In this document: positions 1-5,469 of the stretch, one piece after another | How the letters are laid out: each line of letters begins with the position of its first letter | Position numbering within the stretch: position 1 is the stretch's first letter | Assembly: GCA_023411225.1 (NCBI GenBank) | Contig: JAEYPA010000176.1 | Location: forward strand, 1-7,562 | DNA length: 7,562 nt | Source: Bacillota bacterium | GTDB lineage: Bacteria > Bacillota > Clostridia > Lachnospirales > Lachnospiraceae | Reading direction: 5' to 3' | Made by a program: the position numbers and the translations under genes | The notes under the pieces: model-generated | Databases searched by the model: none | Told to the model about the DNA's origin: nothing | What the model saw: the letters and a program-made list of their open reading frames with translations, nothing else

Positions 1-11
1 TCAATAATCAC
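1..11 (-). CDS. Probable start of the IS transposase gene (istA-like), only four codons in window
   Basis: On the minus strand an AGGAGG ribosome binding site (about 20-25) is followed after eight bases by GTG ATT ATT GA., giving Val/Met-Ile-Ile-Asp/Glu. The position, just inside the putative IS21-like end and pointing into the element, is where IstA is expected to start. Too little coding sequence is present to identify the protein; the assignment is inferred from context. Confidence 0.35.
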
Positions 12-28
12 CCTTTCGTCCTCCTGTC

Positions 29-44
29 CTAATCTTAAGATTAG
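29..44. repeat. Perfect 16-bp palindrome upstream of the IS start codon
   Basis: CTAATCTTAAGATTAG reads identically on both strands. It sits only a few bases before the AGGAGG ribosome binding site of the putative transposase gene and next to a TATACT hexamer (minus strand, 43-48) that could be a -10 element. It could be an operator or a small hairpin in the transposase leader limiting expression; nothing in the window decides between these. Confidence 0.5.
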
Positions 45-66
45 TATACAGGGTATTTGTCGAAAG

Positions 67-121
67 TGGCTCATTTTTTGACTAGCACAAAGTAGTGAAA
101 TGGCTCACTTTTATATTAGCA
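67..121 (-). repeat. Pair of ~21-bp direct repeats near the IS terminus
   Basis: Copies at 67-87 and 101-121 both start TGGCTCA and end TAGCA, match at 17 of 21 positions and are spaced 34 bp start to start. The bases just before each copy are also alike (GAAAG and TGAAA). They are probably transposase binding sites of the IS21 type; the copy nearer 127 includes most of the terminal sequence itself. Confidence 0.6.
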
Positions 122-122
122 T

Positions 123-434
123 TCACATTAGCGGTTCTAAGGTAGATACAATATATTTGGGATAACATTTAAAAACATGTTTATCTAACATGACGACACC
201 AACAAAATCAAATACATATTCTACTTCGTTGGATTTTTCTGTTACATCTGTGAGGACAATGTCCTGGTTTGATAAATCTTCATATTCTGGCTTTGATACC
301 TTAATTGCCTTAATAATACCATACCTTTTCAGGATACCAATTAGACGTTTTGCCTCTTCTATCTCCACATTTAAGTTCTTTGAAATATCATATACAGAAT
401 AGTGCTTTAATTCGCGAAAGAACCCTTTCGCCAT
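123..434 (-). CDS. LlaJI/McrC-type restriction nuclease subunit, N-terminal fragment truncated by an IS
   Basis: The 103-residue product begins with a winged-helix-like segment (residues ~1-45) and then has the stretch EYVFDFVGVV...FKCYPKYI (~72-95), which matches my memory of the N-terminal part of LlaJI-family McrC-like restriction subunits. Full proteins of this kind are about four times longer and carry a PD-(D/E)XK nuclease domain at the C-terminus, which is absent here. The stop codon TGA (123-125) lies inside the putative IS end (1-127), so the reading frame was cut by insertion rather than ending naturally. Start: ATG preceded by AGAGGTG, 14 bp after the McrB-like gene, so it is the last gene of that operon. 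In the intact system it would bind the McrB-like ATPase ring and cut DNA. As it stands the fragment should be nuclease-dead. The remaining 3' part may lie beyond the element. Confidence 0.78.
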   Translation of the reverse strand: MAKGFFRELKHYSVYDISKNLNVEIEEAKRLIGILKRYGIIKAIKVSKPEYEDLSNQDIVLTDVTEKSNEVEYVFDFVGVVMLDKHVFKCYPKYIVSTLEPLM

Positions 435-448
435 ATAGTTTCACCTCT

Positions 449-2113
449 TTACTCTCCATAGGTCTTATTTTGTAGGCTAAACCCAAAAATATTTTCACCC
501 TTTGCTTCGAATTCTGCACATATGTTTGAAAAAATCATGCTTCCATGATTTTTATTAGTACCAACAAAAATATTATTGGGACGCATTTTCATAACATCCT
601 CAAACAGATACATAAGCACTTTACTTTCGAAAGATTTAATAAATGATTTTTCCTTCTGTTCCACCTCATTTATATCACTTTCTGTATCAATTCCATTAAG
701 GATGTTATCTCGTGTCTGCTTTGTATCTAGTATTTCATCAAGTATGTTTTTTGATATAAAGAATGGGCCCAGAAGCTTATCTTCGTTCACATTACACTTA
801 TCACTTGATAAGATCATATTTATATGATTCCTCAACTCTTGCCATTTTACATAATAAGTATTATTTATGCACATAGGAATATAATAGTCTTCGATGGCTT
901 CCACTTGTTTTTCATCGTCAACACCAATATACTCAAACTCCCACCTACGCTTAAATGCTGTGTCCATTGGATAGACGCCTTGATCTGCACTATTCATGGT
1001 TGCCCAAATATACATATTGTTTGGCAACCTCATAAACATACACTTTTCTCGTTCATGGTCCTCACATTCATCCAACAACTTACTACCACATAACGTTTTT
1101 AGAAGATATTTTCTAACATCTTCGCTTGTTGCTATTTTGTACATGCTGATTCCATTTTTTCGATCTAACAGTTGAAATATATCACCAAAAACAGCCGCAA
1201 TGTTTGCTCTATTAATTTCTTCGATAAGAAGTAGATAATTATTCTCCGGGCGGTTTACAGCTTCTGAATAAATTCGCATGAATGGTCCGGGAATGTATTC
1301 ATACGTTATCTCGGTATCCTTCTCACCTTGAATAGGTTTATATGTACCTACAAACTGTGCATACGAATAATTGGGATGAAAGGTAACTCTCTCCATTCTA
1401 GTTTCAAACACTTTACTGTCTTCTTCTAAACGATAACTTTTCCCCGTTCCTGGTGCGCCAAAAACAATTCGATTATATGCATAATTTATCCTATCTCGCT
1501 GTTCAACATGAGTCTCTTCACTCATACTTTTCATATATGGTCTATTATCAAAATAAGTAATATAATTCTTCAAAATATCCGGTTTATCAATTCCATTCTG
1601 TCTAATCCTTATAAATGATGCTTGATATATTCCCGATTGATGTTGACCTTGCGTACATCTTAAATAATCAACCTCACCATGTTCCTTAATGTACTCATCT
1701 AAGTAATCATAGAGGCTTCTTAAGTCTCGTCTCGAACTTTCATGATCCACGTTGGTCTCAATAGCAACAATATAGTCTCGAGGATCAAAATGATTTATAT
1801 TTCTTGCCATTGCAATATCCTTGGAAAATATGGTAAGCAGAAAGTATCTCATTTTTCTCTTTCTTGCATTTTGATATACATATTTTTGTTTATCCATAAA
1901 AATACGAATCTGAGGTTTCGCTCTATCTGTTCCTGTTATACTTATATCCGTATAGGAGATTATAATATCTTCTCCTGTCGCCATTCTTACAACATCAACA
2001 CTTTTGTTATCAAAATCATTCTTATAAATCTCTTCCTTGGAAAGAATTTCTCTGTCCAACTCCTTAATATTTCTTTTGATATAATCTCTAATGATTTCTG
2101 TAGATGTAGGCAT
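449..2113 (-). CDS. McrB-like AAA+ GTPase/ATPase subunit of a restriction system
   Basis: This 554-residue protein carries an AAA_5/McrB-type motor in its second half: Walker A GAPGTGKS (219-226), the family motif HPNYSYAQFVGTYKP (246-260), Walker B LLLIEEINRAN (294-304), and MNSADQG (373-379), which corresponds to the MNTADRS nucleotide-specificity signature of McrB, followed by the arginine pair in FKRRW (387-391). The first ~200 residues show no domain I recognise and probably form the DNA-recognition part, as N-terminal domains do in McrB and LlaJI.R1. By analogy, it forms a hexameric ring that translocates on DNA and is stimulated by the McrC-type partner encoded next. Start: ATG after GGAGGG with 5-bp spacing, 15 bp after the methyltransferase stop. 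No frame damage is visible, but without its nuclease partner it probably cannot restrict. Whether it hydrolyses GTP or ATP cannot be read from sequence. Confidence 0.88.
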   Translation of the reverse strand: MPTSTEIIRDYIKRNIKELDREILSKEEIYKNDFDNKSVDVVRMATGEDIIISYTDISITGTDRAKPQIRIFMDKQKYVYQNARKRKMRYFLLTIFSKDIAMARNINHFDPRDYIVAIETNVDHESSRRDLRSLYDYLDEYIKEHGEVDYLRCTQGQHQSGIYQASFIRIRQNGIDKPDILKNYITYFDNRPYMKSMSEETHVEQRDRINYAYNRIVFGAPGTGKSYRLEEDSKVFETRMERVTFHPNYSYAQFVGTYKPIQGEKDTEITYEYIPGPFMRIYSEAVNRPENNYLLLIEEINRANIAAVFGDIFQLLDRKNGISMYKIATSEDVRKYLLKTLCGSKLLDECEDHEREKCMFMRLPNNMYIWATMNSADQGVYPMDTAFKRRWEFEYIGVDDEKQVEAIEDYYIPMCINNTYYVKWQELRNHINMILSSDKCNVNEDKLLGPFFISKNILDEILDTKQTRDNILNGIDTESDINEVEQKEKSFIKSFESKVLMYLFEDVMKMRPNNIFVGTNKNHGSMIFSNICAEFEAKGENIFGFSLQNKTYGE

Positions 2114-2128
2114 ATATTCCCTCCATTG

Positions 2129-2992
2129 TTACACTCTATAATTTGTGACTACGATATGTGAAGCATTGGCATTAAATCTATTTCTAATATTGACAGCGTA
2201 ATTTTTCGTGTATTCATGAATAATTCCGGTTCTATATAATTCTTCTGTCAGTTCCGTTCTTCCAATTACCATCATTGCTTGGCAATTTAAATTTCTGAAG
2301 TCTGCAGCAAGACGCCTATGATGTTCTTCATCAAAACCATTTTGCATATTTAGATTCCCATAATCATTAAAAGTACAATCATATGGTGGATCTAAAAACA
2401 TAAAGTCATTTACATTTGCCTGCTCAAAGATATCCGAGTAATCTGTATTATAAAGCTCTGCTCTATTTAATAAGTCACAATGCTCGGGTGTTATCATTCT
2501 AGTATTAAAATGCACATATCTACCAAATGGGACATTAAATTCTCCTTGTTGATTAAACCTAATCATTCCAGAATATGCTGTTTTATTAATGAAGTAATAA
2601 AGGGTTCCTTGCATATACTCCGATTCCATATTGCCATTATACATATCCCTAAGTTTATAATATAATGCTTCATTTCGATTTTCTATCCGAATATTTGTAT
2701 TGGCAGCTGCGGCTTTATTTTTAATATAGTCAATTTGATTACTTTCATAAATTTGTTCTAACTCAAATAATTCTCGACTTAATTCATGATAATTATTTTT
2801 AACTTGTCCGTAAAAAGTCATCAGTCGATTATTAACATCATTTAATATCGCGCTTTGGGGTTCAAGAAAGAAAAATACTGCTCCTCCACCCAAAAAAGGC
2901 TCTATATAGTTATCAAACGTAGTTGGAATAAATCTTTGAAATTCTTGGATTTCTCGACTTTTTCCACCTCTATATTTTATAATTGGTTTCAT
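2129..2992 (-). CDS. D12-class (Dam-like) DNA adenine-N6 methyltransferase
   Basis: The 287-residue protein has the standard Dam/DpnM layout: motif X KYRGGKSREI (6-15), the SAM-binding motif I FLGGGAVFF (33-41), an acidic residue at D52 in ILNDVNN, the FNVPFGRY block (152-159) typical of the Dam group, and catalytic motif IV DPPY (201-204). The target-recognition region lies between motifs I and IV. It transfers a methyl group from S-adenosylmethionine to the N6 of adenine in a short site. The FNVPFGRY block is compatible with GATC-type specificity, but the site cannot be proven from sequence. It should protect host DNA from the McrB/LlaJI-type nuclease encoded downstream. RBS GAGGG lies 5 bp before the ATG, 23 bp after the HTH gene. 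All catalytic motifs are present, so it is probably active even though the restriction partner is broken. Confidence 0.93.
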   Translation of the reverse strand: MKPIIKYRGGKSREIQEFQRFIPTTFDNYIEPFLGGGAVFFFLEPQSAILNDVNNRLMTFYGQVKNNYHELSRELFELEQIYESNQIDYIKNKAAAANTNIRIENRNEALYYKLRDMYNGNMESEYMQGTLYYFINKTAYSGMIRFNQQGEFNVPFGRYVHFNTRMITPEHCDLLNRAELYNTDYSDIFEQANVNDFMFLDPPYDCTFNDYGNLNMQNGFDEEHHRRLAADFRNLNCQAMMVIGRTELTEELYRTGIIHEYTKNYAVNIRNRFNANASHIVVTNYRV

Positions 2993-3015
2993 CTTTTCCC
3001 TCTATTCACATAGTA

Positions 3016-3201
3016 TTATAATGCACTTTTCCCACTCTTAACCCACTCATCAATTTCAGAAAATTTAAACTTCCACAATCTCCCTACTTTATGAGCTGGT
3101 ATCGTTGATCTTTTTATCCAACTTCTTATGGTGTCTTTTGTTACGCCAAGATACTCTGCTGTTTCTTCCAAGCTAGACCACTTTTCACTTAGTTCATACA
3201 T
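3016..3201 (-). CDS. Small excisionase/MerR-type helix-turn-helix protein, first gene of the R-M operon
   Basis: The 61-residue product has a single HTH_17-type fold: a helix-turn-helix around SLEETAEYLGVTKDTIRSW (9-27), then the wing-like IPAHKVGRLWKF (34-45) and a final helix EIDEWVKSGK. This family includes excisionases and small DNA-binding adaptors. Start choice: in ATGGAGGAACGAAAAATG the first ATG (3216) overlaps the GGAGG ribosome binding site, so the second ATG (3201), eight bases downstream, is preferred. It is first in the operon, 23 bp before the methyltransferase, with its own promoter upstream. The position suggests a control role like C-proteins of restriction-modification systems, delaying or limiting expression; that is inference. 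A role in mobile-element excision is the alternative, but no integrase is seen here. Confidence 0.82.
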   Translation of the reverse strand: MYELSEKWSSLEETAEYLGVTKDTIRSWIKRSTIPAHKVGRLWKFKFSEIDEWVKSGKSAL

Positions 3202-3248
3202 TTTTCGTTCCTCCATATAATGGATTTATGACTAATAGCACAACATCA

Positions 3249-3277
3249 ATTATATCTCAAACTATTATTAATAACAA
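3249..3277 (-). promoter_or_regulatory. Sigma-A-type promoter of the restriction-modification operon
   Basis: Minus strand -35 TTGTTA (3272-3277), 17-bp spacer, perfect -10 TATAAT (3249-3254). Transcription would start near 3242 and give a ~40-base leader before the HTH gene start at 3201. A 10-bp palindrome TTATTAATAA (3265-3274) overlaps the -35 and spacer and could be an operator, though this AT-rich stretch could hold one by chance. Confidence 0.72.
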
Positions 3278-3329
3278 CTTTTCTATTATTTAAATATGGT
3301 TTAATATGATTTATTGGTTATTACTTAAT

Positions 3330-3369
3330 AAGAAAGAACTTTTGTCTGTTTATTCAGAATATCTTTCTT
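3330..3369 (-). terminator. Weak hairpin downstream of the WYL pseudogene
   Basis: An 8-bp inverted repeat (AAGAAAGA at 3330-3337 with TCTTTCTT at 3362-3369) begins within 10 bp of the WYL pseudogene stop. The loop is long (24 bases) and the stem AT-rich, and the T-tract is interrupted. It is the only candidate terminator between the WYL remnant and the restriction operon promoter. Confidence 0.25.
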
Positions 3370-3376
3370 GTAACGC

Positions 3377-4176
3377 TTACGCCTCTGTTCTCATTTGCTC
3401 GACAACTTCCTTTGGCCCAATAATCTCTACCCCAGCGCCTAAAGACATAATCCAGCCTAAAAACTGTCTACTAACTGCAACTCTAACTGTTATTGTAAAG
3501 TGTTTTCCATCCTGCATTGGTATCAATACTACATCTTTTCCAAACCGATCTATAGCAATTCCAGCAAGTTCATTCTCAAACATAATTTTAACCATCTGTT
3601 CTTTGCCATCAAACATGGCAAACATTTTGTAGGTATAATCTGCCAAATCAAATCTATTGAAGGCATTTCTTCCTTCTCGTAGAGAATCTGTGCTGCAAAT
3701 ATTTAGCATCTTGTCAACACGATAATGCTTAATCCTATTTGCTTGATCATCAAATCCAACCATGAAATAGTTTTAATCATCCCATGATAGCCCCCAGGGA
3801 CTGATGCAATAGTACTCACCATTATGTCTAAGTACCATTTTCTTTTTCTCGTTCCACTGAAAATATTGAAATAGTATCTTTCGATTCTTAGAGATTGCGT
3901 CATGAATCACATCTACTAGTCAAGGACTCTATCTTTTTAATCAATTCGTTAGACTTCTTTTCTGTAATGAATTTGGCAGACTGGACAGAATCCACTAATA
4001 ACTTTAATTCTACTATCTCGAACTCTCTACTTGCCAATCGATAGTAATATGTCCTATTTTTTTGCTCTCCAATAATATCAAGACCAAAGTGTCAAACCAT
4101 GCTCTTCATCTGTCTGCTCCATAAATATTTTCATAAGCTATAGAAGTTTACACTTCTGATATAATCCTTTTGCCAT
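3377..4176 (-). pseudogene. Decayed WYL-domain transcriptional regulator (N-terminal HTH + WYL + WCX)
   Basis: Three consecutive pieces of one WYL regulator can be read in three frames. Piece 1, from ATG 4176 (RBS AGGGGG), gives MAKGLYQKCKLL, TAG (4138-4140), then LMKIFMEQTDEEHGLTLW. Piece 2, from ~4085 to ~3908, gives LDIIGEQKNRTYYYRLASRE followed by VELKLLVDSVQSAKFITEK and a helical tail. Piece 3, from ~3910 to the true stop at 3377, gives IHDAISKNRKILFQYFQW, then ISPWGLSWDD, TAA (3773-3775), NYFMVGFDDQ and the C-terminal WCX domain. By comparison with the usual ~310-330 residues, the wHTH recognition part is missing at the first junction and about 30 residues at the second. Two nonsense codons plus two internal deletions make it non-functional. 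WYL proteins sense ligands or nucleotides and often control defence or stress genes; this one lies directly upstream of the restriction operon on the same strand. Confidence 0.88.
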
Positions 4177-4211
4177 AACGTCATCCCCCTATCTAGTCTC
4201 TCTTATAAAAT

Positions 4212-4242
4212 AGTATAGCACAAATAGGGATATTAAGGACAA
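4212..4242 (-). promoter_or_regulatory. Remnant promoter of the WYL regulator
   Basis: Minus strand extended -10 TGCTATACT (4212-4220) with a possible -35 TTGTCC (4237-4242) at a long 19-bp spacing. It would start transcription about 30 bases before the AGGGGG ribosome binding site and ATG at 4176. The extended -10 supports function despite the poor spacing. Confidence 0.45.
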
Positions 4243-4262
4243 TGGATGGGCGGAATGTTAGA

Positions 4263-4291
4263 TTAACTCTTAATACAAAGAAGAATATAAT
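4263..4291 (+). promoter_or_regulatory. Promoter of the cysteine-rich gene
   Basis: Plus strand -35 TTAACT (4263-4268), 17-bp spacer, perfect -10 TATAAT (4286-4291), about 37 bp before the TTG start. It diverges from the WYL promoter, the two -35 boxes lying about 20 bp apart, so the WYL protein, when intact, could have influenced both. Confidence 0.6.
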
Positions 4292-4327
4292 ATACTATAA
4301 GATAATTCATAATATCGGAGGATATCA

Positions 4328-4699
4328 TTGAGTATACAATACTATTTAAATGAGAATATTGAAACAGATACCAGTGTCACAGTAACACCTGATATAGAAA
4401 TCGGAAATGTTGAAACTCGTTGTGTAGGTAAAAGCAAGATAACAAAATGTTATAATTCATGCAATCAACCCACTTATATGATAGATCAATTACTTCATGT
4501 TCGTTTTCCAATATCATTTTCGGCCACTGCTTCAGCAAATATTCAACATGTTTCCTGCTGCAATCCACAAAATGATTGTACACATGAATCTCCAGCACAT
4601 CAATCTATAACTTGTAGGAAATGCAATCGAAATAATAGAGTAAGGCGCGCCTTTTGTTGCATCATCTTTCTATGCCTTGGCCTGCCTTTTAGGTGCTAA
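4328..4699 (+). CDS. Unrecognised cysteine-rich small protein
   Basis: The 123-residue product has 12 cysteines (residues 32, 41, 45, 77, 78, 84, 96, 99, 110, 111, 116, 123), including the pairs CC 77-78 and CC 110-111 and a CRKC knuckle (96-99). No signal peptide is visible; a short hydrophobic stretch CCIIFLCLGLP (110-120) ends the protein. The only usable start is TTG at 4328, with GGAGG (4317-4321) six bases upstream; the next in-frame Met is residue 51. The block RCVGKSKITKC followed by LLHVRFPISFSATA faintly recalls Cys-rich hypothetical proteins of clostridial spore formers, some linked to the spore surface, but I cannot name a family. It is the only plus-strand gene here, with its own promoter and a hairpin right after its stop, which argues it is real. 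The C-terminal ~30 residues look unlike the rest and might reflect a frameshift. Confidence 0.55.
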   Translation: MSIQYYLNENIETDTSVTVTPDIEIGNVETRCVGKSKITKCYNSCNQPTYMIDQLLHVRFPISFSATASANIQHVSCCNPQNDCTHESPAHQSITCRKCNRNNRVRRAFCCIIFLCLGLPFRC

Positions 4700-4703
4700 A
4701 ACA

Positions 4704-4748
4704 ATAGACCAGAAACAATATTCATTCAATAATTTGTCTCTGGTCTAT
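4704..4748. terminator. Bidirectional hairpin terminator between convergent genes
   Basis: Arms 4704-4718 and 4734-4748 pair over 15 bp with a single A-C mismatch (outer 10 bp ATAGACCAGA / TCTGGTCTAT perfect), around a 15-base loop. It lies between the stop of the cysteine-rich gene (plus) and the permease gene (minus). On the minus strand it is followed by TTGTTTTAG, a partial T-tract, so it serves the transporter operon best; on the plus strand no clear T-run follows. Confidence 0.7.
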
Positions 4749-4764
4749 ACTTATGTCACTTAAG

Positions 4765-5469
4765 TCAAACTTCCATATTCATAACTATTTTTTTAAGTTC
4801 ATTTACTGTGATTATTGCTAATAGAATCCCAATCACCAAAAAAGCAATTGCACCTACAATACTCATTGTTATAGCCATCATTTGACAAATAACAGTGCTT
4901 ATAATTACAGCCGCAACAATTGTTACGGAAACAGATTGTTTTCTAAACCCAAAATATAATGCGACAATCCCCCAAACCCCAGCCAACAGAGAATAAGATA
5001 CTAAAGAAAGGACACCACTGAGAACAGTTTTTATGTTCAATTGGTCGGCGCATATTGGGAATAGACTTTCTGTTATAAAGAAAATGCCCAATACAAGGCC
5101 TCCGCTTAAAAACATGGCAAACACCGTATAGAAAAACACCATAACTATCTTTGCTTCCAAGATTTTTTTCCGACCAATTGGATAGGAAAACAATAACATT
5201 GCTCTTTTGCCAGCATAATCTTCTACAACAATTTTCGAGAACATAACAGCGGAAAGTATAGTGAAAATAACCATGTAGAGAATGTTGATTAAGATAATCA
5301 AATTGTGATATGTCAAGAACATATTCAAGTTTGTCTCCGTAGAGTCAATTTTTGGTAAGACAGCTAATAGGTAAATAAAACTAAGCATTACTACTGTAAT
5401 AATTGCCACCGCAACATGATAGGATCTCAAGCCATTTCGTCTCAATTCAAGTGCTATCAGTCTATTCAT
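4765..5469 (-). CDS. ABC-2-type transporter permease
   Basis: The 234-residue protein has six predicted membrane helices (about residues 18-38, 56-80, 108-134, 147-173, 179-202 and 204-223). A cytoplasmic loop with EDYAGKRAMLLFSYPIGRKKILEAK-like character (84-107, E..GK...LL.YPI.R) matches ABC-2 permeases of antibiotic and bacteriocin exporters, where this loop contacts the ATPase. Start choice: AAGGAGG lies 8 bases before ATG 5469 but only 2 bases before ATG 5475, so 5469 is preferred. It overlaps the ATPase gene end by 8 bp (ATGAATAG), which indicates translational coupling and a shared complex. The substrate is unknown; small two-component exporters of this kind usually remove peptide antibiotics, cationic compounds or lipids from the membrane. 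A homodimer is expected, as no second permease is present. Confidence 0.88.
   Translation of the reverse strand: MNRLIALELRRNGLRSYHVAVAIITVVMLSFIYLLAVLPKIDSTETNLNMFLTYHNLIILINILYMVIFTILSAVMFSKIVVEDYAGKRAMLLFSYPIGRKKILEAKIVMVFFYTVFAMFLSGGLVLGIFFITESLFPICADQLNIKTVLSGVLSLVSYSLLAGVWGIVALYFGFRKQSVSVTIVAAVIISTVICQMMAITMSIVGAIAFLVIGILLAIITVNELKKIVMNMEV

Larger units (their letters stand above)
1..127 (-). mobile_element. End of an IS21-family-like insertion sequence (rest lies left of the window)
   Basis: The segment ends (plus strand) in CA at 126-127, exactly where homology of the neighbouring restriction gene to its family stops, and read on the minus strand it starts TGTGAATGC. It contains two ~21-bp direct repeats that begin TGGCTCA (67-87 and 101-121), then a palindrome, a strong ribosome binding site and a GTG start about 116 bp in from the end. 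IS21-family elements are known for TG...CA termini, several repeated transposase-binding sites near each end, and istA starting shortly inside the left end; this arrangement fits. The element interrupts the LlaJI/McrC-like gene. The other end, the istA/istB genes and the target duplication are outside the window, so the family assignment rests on the terminus only. Confidence 0.62.

Noticed and set aside
1742..2161. 139-residue plus-strand open frame opposite the McrB-like gene
   Set aside because: It is antisense to a gene with clear motifs, has no good RBS, and its protein is a string of Ile/Ser/Cys/Phe typical of AT-rich shadows.
3258..3331. Repeated AT-rich motifs (CTATTATT twice; TTATTA...TAATAA) read as a regulatory repeat array
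   Set aside because: The copies are short, irregular and in very AT-rich DNA; only the palindrome overlapping the promoter was kept as a possibility.
3377..3763. A stand-alone 128-residue WYL C-terminal gene
   Set aside because: The same frame continues upstream past a single TAA with clear WYL-domain similarity, and no RBS precedes the ATG at 3763, so this is the tail of the pseudogene.
3703..3903. 66-residue minus-strand open frame within the WYL region
   Set aside because: It is the out-of-frame reading of WYL piece 3; the correct frame gives ISPWGLSWDD and NYFMVGFDDQ around an in-frame TAA.
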